The notes under the pieces: generated by a model
What the model was told of the DNA's origin: nothing
The model's database searches: none
The model's input: the letters and a program-made list of their open reading frames with translations, nothing else
Shown: in pieces, positions 11,401 through 22,300 of the stretch
Layout of the letters: each line of letters opens with the position of its first letter
Numbering within the stretch: position 1 is the first letter of the stretch
NCBI RefSeq assembly: GCF_000764305.2
Contig: NW_025934572.1
Location: 186,001-250,000, forward strand
Source of the DNA: Hyalella azteca
Lineage: Eukaryota; Arthropoda; Malacostraca; Amphipoda; Hyalellidae
Length of the DNA: 64,000 nt
Direction of reading: 5' to 3'
Program-made: the position numbers and the translations under genes

Positions 11401-11737
11401 CTCAGCTTTGATATTTAAAAACTTATTTTACAGTTCCGACCAAAGAATACTTTCAAGTAGGTACCTAACCCTTGTCGCGATGCATAGGTAGAACTGAACC
11501 AAAATCAGATACGATTGTAACGATGTAAAATTAAGAAGCGTGACAAAGGTTAAAATCATCGTGTGTGGATGCCAGGTACCAAGTCGTGTAAACGGCACGA
11601 ACAACTGCAATGACCGCATGGACGCCAGCGCTGACGCAGTGACCGAAGCTTCGCAGCGTCTGCACATCTCATTCGCCCAGGCGGCGCCCTCTGTCACACC
11701 GAACTCGGGATGCAGCCTTCGACAGGGTCCTGATTAA
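5450..11737 (+). CDS. FNTB: Protein farnesyltransferase subunit beta (first exon not seen)
   Basis: This is the catalytic subunit of the enzyme that transfers a 15-carbon farnesyl group to the cysteine of C-terminal CaaX motifs (Ras, lamins), as a heterodimer with the alpha subunit in the cytosol. Coding exons: 5450-5513, 6170-6313, 6527-6639, 7022-7147, 7792-7962, 8427-8556, 9010-9142, 9503-9614, 10104-10218, 10659-10793 and probably 11576-11737. All have GT-AG borders and matching phases, giving about 467 residues (human is 437). Five prenyltransferase repeats are visible, e.g. GGFGGGPGQ and GGFSGSPGLEAHGGYTF. Zinc ligands are kept: Asp and Cys in LVDGCYSFW and His in FYHTCY. RPWLVYW and GEVDIRGTYC match the substrate pocket. 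The 5450 exon starts in phase 1, so an upstream exon with the start codon must exist, perhaps near the assembly gap. Confidence 0.95.
5734..5832 (+). other. Cryptic 99-nt exon in FNTB intron 2, with in-frame stop
   Basis: A strong acceptor (eight T then CAGCAG) and a donor (GAG|GTAATA) enclose 99 nt, a multiple of three. The exon before it ends in phase 0 and the exon after begins in phase 0. Read in that frame it gives QQYIVKPSYKYNPFTDEEDK..., with a single TAG at 5809-5811, then seven more codons. It has no match in vertebrate FNTB as I know it. If included in mRNA it would truncate the enzyme. Confidence 0.4.
9010..9142 (+). CDS. FNTB: FNTB exon with zinc-site Asp/Cys
   Basis: This exon begins RWVASRQMR and contains GGFQGRTNK followed by LVDGCYSFWQ. 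The Asp and Cys are two of the three zinc ligands; the Arg, Lys and Tyr around them bind the farnesyl diphosphate in the human enzyme. It ends in ...LTSR plus one base (phase 1). The next exon (9503) supplies the remaining two bases and stays in frame, which fixes the first of four consecutive donor sites (9143) as the productive one. Confidence 0.95.
9121..9334 (+). repeat. Tandem array of exon end plus 5' splice site, 44-46 bp unit
   Basis: The unit caccacactctcacctcgcg|aggtaagctcttc... occurs four times, followed by a decayed fifth copy at 9299-9334. Each of the first four contains the donor GAG|GTAAGC, with GT at 9143, 9189, 9233 and 9277. Copy 1 covers the true end of the FNTB exon; the others lie in the intron. 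Using donor 2, 3 or 4 would bring in a frame change or a TAA stop (at 9190-9192). Confidence 0.92.
10104..10218 (+). CDS. FNTB: FNTB exon with zinc-site His
   Basis: Encodes SPDFYHTCYTLSGLSIAQHF, matching the human segment with the third zinc ligand (His) and the neighbouring Tyr. Preceded by a TTTTCAG acceptor and followed by the less usual donor GTCAGT. It joins in phase 0 to the exon at 10659 (MTHPLYNVG). Confidence 0.93.
10360..10560. repeat. Three diverged tandem units in an FNTB intron
   Basis: The motif taaatcttgttccatgcctcat recurs near 10370, 10446 and 10522, about 76 bp apart, with diverged sequence between. It looks like an old minisatellite with no evident coding or signal role. 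Confidence 0.6.
10955..11050 (-). repeat. Possible tRNA-derived SINE fragment
   Basis: On the minus strand the segment ggccgtagttgctagcgctt is followed about ten bases later by ggtcgagctatc, resembling polymerase III A and B boxes of tRNA-derived SINEs. It is GC-richer than the surrounding intron. No cloverleaf, poly(A) tail or flanking duplication was found. Confidence 0.25.
11576..11737 (+). CDS. FNTB: Candidate last coding exon of FNTB
   Basis: The upstream exon ends ...NANQ in phase 0 at 10793. A GC-rich open stretch here starts after GCCAG in the same phase and runs 53 codons to TAA (ends ...SLRQGPD). Its position, composition and phase suit a species-specific C-terminal tail. The acceptor has a poor pyrimidine tract. 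The alternative is that the 10659 exon simply reads on to a TAG ending at 10889. Similarity cannot decide this because the tail is not conserved. Confidence 0.5.
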   Translation, partial: VPSRVNGTNNCNDRMDASADAVTEASQRLHISFAQAAPSVTPNSGCSLRQGPD

Positions 11738-13438
11738 TGTTACTCATTATTTAGACCGTGAAATGTCTAAGTATAAATTAATACGTTGATGATGACTATA
11801 GGAAATAAGGAGAGAACATGTGCTTTGGTTTAGGCTTCATTATCTCTTCTCCAACCTGCTTCAATATAATGCTCAAGCCAAGTGCATAATGTTGACGTCT
11901 GCAATATACCTCCATTGTTTTTATGAGTCATTCATATATGCTACGTGCATGAATAAATTATGATCGTTGGTATGTTCATAGAAGCTTATGTGTACGGGTA
12001 CGTGATTGCCATTGTTTGTTCTTGGCAAGTGAAGTGCGGATGAAAACATCACAATCGTTAATGCTAACTGAGACGCTTTAAGAAAAGACGGTCTCAAAAG
12101 CTGAAACCGTCTTAATGACAAAGAGAAAAATGACCTTTTATGCTAGGATATTCGTGGCTTGGCTGTAGTGAATGGAAAATCTTGTAGCTCTCCTCAACAA
12201 GCCGCTTTGTTATTGTTCTCATTGAAATGTTATAAATAAACGTAAGAAACTGGTAAGAGTGCCATGGCCTTGATGTGCTATTTTGATTGAGGTAGTTTTA
12301 AGCTTTCAATAGTAACAACTGGTATCAATTGATATTCAACCTGTCGATATGTGACGAATTTTACGAAGATTTTCCCTTTCAAATTCGTGTTTTGTTTCTT
12401 CTAAATATCTCCTCAGACTAGTGAAGCACACAGTGATTTTCTATCTCGTACCGACTTCTATCGATTGCTTCTGCACCTGAACGCTAATTGGCTATGTTGA
12501 GAAGAAAGACTTCCTACAAAATGACGGCATTGCTGGTGTTGCCGACACACTATAATAATTACGGTCTTGCTAGTACATCAATCATTTCAGTGGCTAGTAA
12601 TCATTGCTAGTACATCAGTCATTTCTATTAGCTGACAAAATGCTGACGTGAAGCCTGAGTCTGTCAACTGCGAGATCTTGTAACCACCGTAAACATTTTT
12701 AGCAAGTCGCTTCACGGTTTCTGAGCTCTTACTGAATTTAATGCGTCGTAATCTCTGCTAGGAATTCATAATAATTGTTATTCGAGCGTGGCACGCCATG
12801 CGTAAATTGTGGGTTCATAAATTACAGTCTAAAAACGATGCAAAGCTTAGGCGCAAATCCGGGCAGTAACGAATATTAGAATCGTAAAACGTTTCATAGC
12901 ATTCGGATGAGCCAGAGTTTGCAAAAGTAATTAGTAATAAAACCTTATCGACCTGACGAGACAAAATTATGTTCTGTTTATGATGTTTGCATTGGGGCTG
13001 TGCACATTTTTACTCTCGCTAGGAATAGAAAGTCCGACGCTTAATTGTTCAATGTAATTTATTCCTTAAGAAAGTGACTGTGAATGCTGTGCATGTTTAC
13101 TGGCTCTGTCCTGCTGCTGGTATAGCCCTTACTGTCCTCTCTTATTCAACTCTCCGCTTCCGAGGCTCAGGTCGCCATGAAAATTAGATATTAACTAACG
13201 GCATCCACTAAATTGGCTATAATTCGTGCCTTGAATCTTTGTCAAGGCTAAAATTCACTTGGACGAACCGAATGACCTGTTCCAAGAAGTCCTCATTACG
13301 CCGCAGTAAATCGTCAAATATTCTCGTTTTTGTGGTCGACTGAGGCTGTCGTGTGCGGAGGAGTGATGCAAGTCCCTAGGCTGTGTCTATGTCCCATTAT
13401 TAGTATTAAAGAAGTACGATGTGTTCACGGTTCAATTC

Positions 13439-13440
<2 letters not shown>

Positions 13441-13489
<49 letters not shown>
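13441..13489. repeat. (CTG)n microsatellite
   Basis: About 14 uninterrupted GCT/CTG units after a short GTT start, in non-coding DNA. Likely length-polymorphic. Confidence 0.97.
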
Positions 13490-13490
<1 letters not shown>

Positions 13491-15526
13491 ACAATGTTCT
13501 AATCACTAAGTTATTTAATCATATTGAAGGTATTTTCAAAGTTATCTGCTAATGACGCTTTATAAAGTGTTCTTTATGTCCCAAGAATTGGGTCGGAATT
13601 AATCACTCAGATAAATTATACCTTAGAAGCAGCGCCCGTTGATCTTTTTTAGGTATCGTATTTTAGATTGAAAATACCAATTGCTCTCGAAAACGAGAAT
13701 TGTCACGCCAGTTCATTTATATTCGCCTCGGCACTCTAGTTGAATAGGCAGATCTGATTAGGTCAATGTTGATTGCGAATAACGCGATCGTTGATACGGG
13801 TTGATTTGGTGGACTACGGGAGGAGTAAAAATATTCAAATATGTCGGGATAGCTCGAACCAGGTTTGTTTTTCGTTTTGGCTTTTGATTTTTATCAACTG
13901 GTGAGCGTTCGAAAATTTTATGAACTCTTGCAACTGTGGCACAGATGTGAGAAATGAGAATTTTTTTTCGTTTCACTTCCTGCCGCTTCTTTAAGCACAT
14001 GAACAAATTTGTATTATACGATGGGCTGCTGTGCATCAATTAACTATATGTAGAATACTGGTAATGAGGCTCGTCACTGCCATATTGCTGTAGTGTTAAG
14101 GAAAGCAGTGTGAAGAAAACTCGTGATTGTTGATGAACTCATCCCTACTCAGGATTGTTATTGGTCGAATCGCGGTAGTGTTATCGTGGGATGAACATGC
14201 TTCTTGTGCTATATGATATGAAACGTAATAGCTATTACCCGTTAACGGAAGTGTTAGCGGCCCATTAACATTTTAAAATGTCGAGCATTGACAAATATTG
14301 TTTGAAAAACTATAGCATCAATCCGGTTAACGATTTTTCTCTCTTGTTGACTGAAAGAGAACATATTAGAAATGTTCGCAATGCTGTCGGTGGAATGTTA
14401 TTAGCGGTGTTATTAATCTTAGTCTGCTTAGTTTCCTATTATCCCAAATATTTTAGGATAATCTGATCAATAACGTAAGCCGCTCTTGAAGACTTTAAAT
14501 GATCCATTCGTCTGGGCTTGCTTATTACTTTATCTGGCACTTCGTGTCAATCTTTAAAAAAAAACAATTGGTGATGCGTTGCGAGTTATTTACTCAATTA
14601 TTTGTAGCGTCAATTGTGAGTAAAGTTCATTAAATATTTTCAGTATGAACTGTTTTCGTCATTCGGGTTCCATTCCGTACGTTACTGTTGGAGTTACGAT
14701 ATTGTCAGAGAGGCGAACAGCTGGACTTCATTTTTTACAAGATTGTTTTAGGCTCCTTTGTTCAATTGATGAGAGAAAATGTGTAAGTAGAAGACGAATT
14801 TTAAGAGTATCACCAATTCATGACGGCGATGATGCCAAAATCAAGGTCCGGTTTCATAGTAGGGTCGTTTGCAGTCCGCTGAGCGCAGGTTAGACGCACC
14901 TGACTCCTTCATTGGCTGGCAGTTTAGTTAAATCGATAACTAACGTAATGACTGTGCCAGCTGTTCACTGGTTTGACCAAGAAGCTGCAGTGTGGGTTAG
15001 CTTTTCATAAATTATGCTAATCTGAATGTTTTCCAGTACTGATCCACGTGGATATTAAGAAAATTGAGTAATATCCATGATCGCAGCTGACATTCCAACA
15101 TGATTTTGAAGCCAGGCATTGTAGTGCCAGGTCATCGTAGTATATCCATAATCTCAAGTTTCATATAGCGCGCGATATTTCGATGGTCTCCTGAAGTTCA
15201 TCCGCGTCGATGACGAGCATATCCCATGCCGTGGTACCTGTGGACAAATAAAGAGCAAGCTTACTACTAGATCTCATTTTGTAGTGGAAAATTCAAGGTA
15301 ACTTTCGCTGGTCTCGTGCCTCGAGCATCTTTTCACTTAGTTCGTTTACGGCCTCGTTTGGATGTAATTCTACTAAAAATAATAATATTCGTACCAGTGC
15401 ATTAATATCTACGGTTATCTCCAATCTCTTATCACTCACGGGTCGCACAGGAAATGATATGCACTCACGCGGGACACTGAAAGATGTTGATGATGGCGCC
15501 CTCTCCTGTTCTGTCATGAGATGGTC

Positions 15527-15546
15527 CACCGGTATTAATACCGGTG
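15527..15546. other. Perfect 20-bp palindrome
   Basis: caccggtattaataccggtg equals its own reverse complement. It lies about 580 bp beyond the stop codon of the IR gene. Its role is unknown; a protein-binding dyad or chance are both possible. Confidence 0.6.
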
Positions 15547-16127
15547 CTATAAAAGTATAAATAATAAAGTAGCTCGAAGTTTGAATAGGCCAATTTTTGC
15601 ATGTCGCCGATTCGTAACTACCCGATCAAGTTGCCGATTTCAAACAGAATTATCATACCTGGTTGCGGGTTTTAAACTCCCGATTCGCACTGCCTGATTT
15701 TTCTCTGTAAAATATGCCTGAACTTCCTCGTAACTTCTACCTAAAATTTTTTAAATTTGTGCTCATTTATGAAATACCTCATTAGGTATTATTATCTACC
15801 GAATTATGAATACCTCACTTACTTTTCGCAAGAGAAATTGAAAAGAGCAAAAGGTCGTCTGGATTATATCACCATTTCTCCCATTAGATGACAGGGTCGC
15901 TAGAAGCATTTAACCTGGCTGTGTATAGCCCACGAATGGTAGCTTTAATGCAACTTATACAAAAGTTACCGTACGGGCAATCTATGCCGAAATGCGTTAT
16001 AAACCCTAAACTTGTGGATTCGGCAAGTAAATGCTATGTTGGCTTTACTTATCGGCGTCTGAAGAGAGAAATTAGTGTAAGCACACACGATGATTTTCCC
16101 TAACGAATAATGAGTTCTTAGGACTGA

Positions 16128-16346
16128 TTACTGTTCAGGAATGACGAACCTGTGAAAAACCAACTCGCCGACGAATGCGAAACCCCCGACGAAGCAGCCG
16201 AAGACGAGGACGAGAAAGACGCCCTGAAAGTGGTCGAGGCTGAGCACGACGACGCCTCCTGCTTCACCGCCTCCTTCGTTACCTGCCGTCTGCAGCTGAC
16301 TGTTCTGCTCCTGCTTTGCCTGGACCTGTTGCTCTGAGATCACGTG
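16128..16346 (-). CDS. IR last exon: M4 and C-terminus
   Basis: Encodes a Gln/Gly-rich linker, the IR signature LSLDHFQGVF, a hydrophobic M4 helix ending FVGELVFH, and a short tail to TAA. The plus-strand frame over the same bases is acidic and has no family match, so it is a shadow. Confidence 0.92.
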   Translation of the reverse strand, partial: HVISEQQVQAKQEQNSQLQTAGNEGGGEAGGVVVLSLDHFQGVFLVLVFGCFVGGFAFVGELVFHRFVIPEQ

Positions 16347-19300
16347 CTGAAACCAGAATTTCGCCATTTAATTGTGATTTATTAGAAATATATAAATAAT
16401 TTCAAATAAATTAAATGAGCTTGTAATCGGAATGCAGTCGAGTATTAAGTACACGAGTCTTTGAAAGTGAAACTAGTATTGAGGGTTTCCTTTCACAGTA
16501 CGAACGAAAATTGGTGCACTATCAAACGCATTGGAAGTGTAAATTTTCGAGTTTGCATTGTAATTTCAAAGGAAAAAGATATTGTTAAGCTGCTTCTGTG
16601 GAACAGAGGTCACGTGAGTTGAGAAGTGCATATTAACTTCATCTTTCAAAATTTAAAGTGCATTATGCAGCGAGATAAATCTTTAAGAACATTAAATTAA
16701 AAAAATATTTATGGTTGTACTCACCCTGAGCCACTTCTCCACCAAGCCTGCTTGTCGCGCTCGCTGAATGAGTTCATCAAACCTGAAGAAAAGCATTTAC
16801 AGACGCCTTATATTTTATTCGACAACTAAGCGATAAATGCGAATTATTCATTATCTTCTGGGCTGCCAATTGTAAACTTTTCAAAAAGCATAATTATTTT
16901 ACATTCAAGAAGACTGAATTAGTTCTGCGGGAACATTTTGATCAACTTGTTTCTCGCTTGATTTTCAAATAGTTTCTGCTGATGAAGTAAGTTTTGTTTA
17001 GTTATTTATAGAAGATGTTCTATAGAAAAAGTAAAGCTAGATGATATTGATGGGATAAATAATATGAACGATATGAATTGAGTGTGTTAAATGCATGTTT
17101 TAATCTCGTCTGACGTCCCAAAATTCGGCGTAGGAGTTTTTTTTTATGCCGGCCGCAAGAACTGCGTCCGTTGACGAATACTCCAACAACCACAGTCGTG
17201 TATGTCCATCAGAAATTAAATTTTTTATCGAAATTGACTGCTTTAAAAGAGGTTTAATAAATGTGTTACGCTTGATAATCAAAACTTCACTGGAATATTC
17301 GAACGTATTTGTCATATGAATCAATCCAGACGATTCTCGTAGACAGAATGCGTTATAGGCTAAGCGACCAGCAAGAGCAGCTTGTAACTGGTCGCGGTCG
17401 GCTTGCATATTTAAACAACAATGATATACAAATATGTGAGAACTGTCGTGCGATACCAGGAAAATACTTGGATTGGGACCGAATTTAACATACTCGTGTT
17501 TTTTAATGCATCATCTGGTTAAATTATTCGTAAAATCGTTGCTCGGCAAAGTATATAACCTGGCGAATCTGTGCGAAAACTAATTCTAAACGGTTTTGCC
17601 ACCATATACTTCAATAAGCACGTGACTTATTAAAATCAAGAAGCCTCCACGACCTGCATTTGAAGGGGGCGAGTCGCGTCATCGGCCAAGCAATGCGTTC
17701 CTGCAGGAGCTCGAAGCCCGTGAGAGTCACGAGTGGCTGGCCGGACTTGTCGGTGAAATGCACGGCAATCTCCAGGCGCGTCGTGATGCGGTTGTCCTGT
17801 GACATTCCTCGGATAAATACGAAGTTCATAATTTTTTTGGATTACAGATTCATTGTTTAATATTCCTTCAAGTTTTGATTGACGAAGCCATGTTATACTA
17901 CATAACGGAACAACCAATGACATTACTCATGTCACTTGAGTACGTAACTGACCCATGTAGCCAGTTTACCAGCCACCACCTCCTTCAGGATGCTGTCCAA
18001 GGACCTGTACCACTGTACGCCCTCCCTCAGTCTGATCAGGACGGGATCCTTGGTCTGTTCCAGCAGCGCGTTCTGGACGCCGCCGAAATTCACCTTCAAA
18101 AGAGTAAATTTTATAAGATTTCTTGTCATGAATAAATCTTATCAATTATGAATATGAAGTAAGAGCTAGTGAGCAAATCAGCTGCCAAGTCCCTCTTGAT
18201 ATTCAAACATGTTCCGTGAATTACAGGGCTTTGATTCAATTCTTCCTAACAAGAAGGTATAACAGGTATTTACAGACATTCCAAATACCTTCTCCTCCAA
18301 GTCAGTTATTTTACTTTCCATATCGCCCGAATCACGTTCTGTATCGCTATTATTTTAATTATTGTGTAAATATTTTTCATTTTTTATACATTTCAGTTAA
18401 TTTCAATATATTTCATATATTTTAAATCATTATATCACAGCTAAACCTCTTCAATTATCTAAATTGTGATTTCACTCATCTCATTTTAATCACATTACTT
18501 TTCCCCATCCGATGTGTGAATTAACAAGCTGCTCGAGGTTCATGATGGGCTTGGTGTATCCCGGTAGGATGAGGAAGGCTGTCAGGGATGAGGAGTACAG
18601 GATGCTGATGATCATGGCTGAGAGCAGCCAGAAGAGGGCGAACACGCGACTGCTGTTGCCAGACAAGTCCTTGTGGCAGCCGTGCTGTTCAGAATAGAAT
18701 TAGAAAATTCAATCAGTTTTATTGTGCTGTTCAAGAAAACATCTGTCCTACCATAAAAACTGGCCTCAACATTTACACACTAAAACACGTCTCACCATAA
18801 AGACTGCAGCGTGTACACTTACACACAACACGCCTCACAATTAAGACAGGCTGCGCTACGAAGACTTCTCACGTTAAAGACAGGCTGCGCTATGAAGACT
18901 TCTCACCTTCAAGACAGGCTGCGTTATGAAGACTTCTCACGTTAAAGACAGGCTGCGCTATGAAGACTTCTCACGTTAAAGACAGGCTGCGCTAAAGACT
19001 TCTCACGTTAAAGACAGGTTGCAGCGTGTACATGACAGCGTGTGCTGGGGTCAGGAACCAGGCGTCGTGGTCGTGAGCTGGGGAGGTCCTGACGATGATG
19101 TACAGCAGAGGTCCTGAGAGCGCAATGGCCGCAGCCACCGCCACCCACACCACCAGCGTGAAGGGCCTGTAAAAACCAAGATCAAGATTAATAATAATGC
19201 AATTTATAATACTATATTATGTTACATTTTCTAATTATATAAGGTTACATTCTGCTGAGCAATACCATAAGAAGGCTTTCATTTGCATAAAATATTTGAA

Positions 19301-22300
19301 AATACGGTAGGCCAGGATTTTTTATGAGCTATAGTCATACAAAAGAAAAATCAGAAATATTCAAAGGCTAAAATAATGAAATAACTTGCCAGCTTTGGAA
19401 AACAAGTACAGGGTATAATAAATTCCTAGTTGCTAAAATTACTTATATGTCGTAAGGTGGAGGAAGATTGTTAGTTTCACGTTGAATTGGATTATAGTAT
19501 ATTGCAAATATTCATTGACGGTGGTTGATATAATAATTGCACGAAATTCCTGAATATGTGGATCTAATTACTTGCCGGCGCTACTAATTAATTTACCGCC
19601 CTAATAACATCAGAATAATTACTTGACAGGTGGTAATAATATCAGGATAAATACTTGACTGGTCCTAAGAAGAGCGGCAGGGGCAGCGCCCTCGGTGTGA
19701 GGAGCTCGGACGCGTCGTACACGAAGGTGCTGCTGAAGGTGACGTAGCCAGCGCGCTCAGGGGAGAAGGTGATGTCGCTCACCGCCCAGTCCGCCTCCTG
19801 GCGGTCTACCAGACCTGACAATTACAGCATTCATAATATTTATAACGTACATACAGAATCACTGAAATTAGTACCGTTTTATTTACATTGTCTAAATGGC
19901 GATGCACCTTTTGTCTTTGTGTGGGTCATTCTTGATCATTTTTGGCAATGAAAAAAGGCGCCTTCCTGACCAAGGAGTGAGGAACTATGTCGCTATTGAG
20001 ATAATATGATAAATTTTTCTCTTAGGACATGCTTTCTTGAAGAGGGAATAGAAGATTCACGAGACCTGAATTAATTCGTGATTAGTAATTGTGTGCTCAA
20101 TTACGGTAATTATAATTTTTTCACATGCACGAATTAATTTAAATAAAAAACCGATTAGTTTGCGGCTGGCGCATATTATTTCTTTCTGATATTGATTTAC
20201 TAGCGATCGTTTCATAACAGCTTTCAAGAGGGCTGCTCTAGAAAGTTTAGTTTTTTCGCTTTTCAACATCTGCATGAATTTTTTTAAGAAGGTCCTTTTC
20301 TCCTGTCGAACATATTTCTATTCAATAGCAGTTGCCAGGTTCCTATTGTGTGCTAAGGAGCAATGCTGGAAAAATGGCTGCGAGTAGTGCGGCTTTCCCC
20401 GACCAAGTTTCAAACTTATTAACCATCGCAAATTAATTCAATCGATTTCATACAATGATTGAAAATCAGCACATGCATTACCTTATTTTACATAGATACA
20501 TTACAGTAAAGCAGTGCAGATGTGAACAATTCATCAAACTTTCTTTGTTGGTTCGGGAAACAAATACAGACAGATCACGATCAAATAAATTGCTATGTCA
20601 GTAAAAGCAATCTTTAAGGAAATTTCCCGGAAAAATGTTGATTCAACGTACATCTAATTCTTTATTAATTCAATTCCAGTGCATTAGTCACTCCTTTCAC
20701 CGTTTCGCGCCGTCTCCTGCAATGCAGATGACACGCGGAACAAGAGTCAACAGAAAGTATAGGTATCTTTCTCTAACCAAGTCATCGCAACACCAGATTA
20801 GAAAATCGCTCGGATGAATGATTCAGTGCTATGGTGTATTCACTAGAGCGGTCATGAAGGAAATTAGCGTCATGGCAAGGTTTCTTTTCAATCTTTCACT
20901 TTTAATTCAACATAAATTTAGTCTAAATTTACTTTATTAGTCTAAACACAATAAAATTGTATGAGAATGATTACATTTCGAACTCAAGAAATAAAACAAC
21001 GCATGAACAGAGTCACAAATAAACAAAAGTTAAGCGAATTTGCCCGCGATTAAATCAATTAGCTGACCAATCATGCCTGACCACGATCCGTTGGGCGAGA
21101 GTCTGCCCCACTCGCCGTCAGAGGGCGCCTTGTATTCGTACGTGAAATTGGCGACGCTGGCGAGCGTGTCGATGAGCCTCACTTCGAGGCCGGAGTATCT
21201 GATGAAAAATGTGAAAGTTTGTACAATAAAACCACATATTATCAAATATTCTTGTGGTAATTGTCCGATAAACATAAACTCTGAAGCGCATACGCGTGGA
21301 TAGGCACAGGCATGAATAGATTGAAACCGTCACTGTGGCAAATATAATAGTAATTAGCGAGTTTATAAATCTGCTAATATATGAGAGGATGTGGATGGAA
21401 GCATATCTGAAGAGAACAATTTTGTTGAGCGGTTATTAAGCAAATGATTCAAAATAAATCAGTATTCATCCGATTGTGAAGGTACATCATGTCATGAAAT
21501 TATGATTAACATCATTTTACGTAATAAATGCTCACTAACTTGGTACCAAGGTCAACATATAAGACATTTACTTTCGGCGTAGCCATACTTGGATATTTGG
21601 GAAAACTAAAAAATAAAGTTTGCCGCATGTACCACCAGCAAAAAATAAATTTGGAATCAATTGGGCTTCATCAGGCAGCAGGAATGTCATATTCGAGCCA
21701 CAGGTAAAACCCATCGATATTCCATCATGTAAATCGTTGTAAATTTCATTCATATTCACGTCAATGGCTATGAGCCTCATGCGCATGAGAGTAAGTATAT
21801 AAATAATTACTGTCTACATTTAATTTATGTGGAAACAGAGACAAACTGCATCAAACAGTAAAAAGGAGAAAACGTATTAAACGACTTTATTAACTTCATT
21901 ACCTTTTCAACTTCGTTAATAGCGTCTTTTAAATAATATAAATAGAAGCACTAGCTAAGATATTTGTGGCTTTGCAGATCGCAAAGACTTCGTCATAATG
22001 ACTATTATCAAGACAATATTAAGCACCAATAAGTTAATTGAAACAAGCATGAGCACCAATCGAAAGTTACTATCATAAGCTATTAACTTTCTAATACATT
22101 ACACTGCATGAAGGCGATAACTGCAGACAACTGATCGTCATACTTGCCAGGCCCGGCGTAGGCGCCGTTCGCTTCGATGATGAACGGCGAATACGGCAGA
22201 GCAGCGATGGTGAACTTGTAGCCTTCGAAGTCCTGGAACCGACGATCAGAGAACAACTCTGAGCTGCGAGAATGATTAATTTATTTTGATTATGGATTTC

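Larger units (their letters stand above)
11738..16127. other. Region between the convergent FNTB and IR genes
   Basis: The two genes end toward each other here. I see no convincing exon. The open frame at 14278-14466 contains one hydrophobic segment but no start context or family match. The region holds the CTG tract at 13441-13489 and the palindrome at 15527-15546. Confidence 0.5.

Noticed and set aside
14278..14466. 62-codon frame with one hydrophobic segment
   Set aside because: AT-rich, no splice or promoter context, no recognisable family; expected by chance.
16152..16337. Plus-strand acidic open frame over the last IR exon
   Set aside because: It is antisense to the M4-coding exon, whose frame, acceptor and signature LSLDHFQG are clear.
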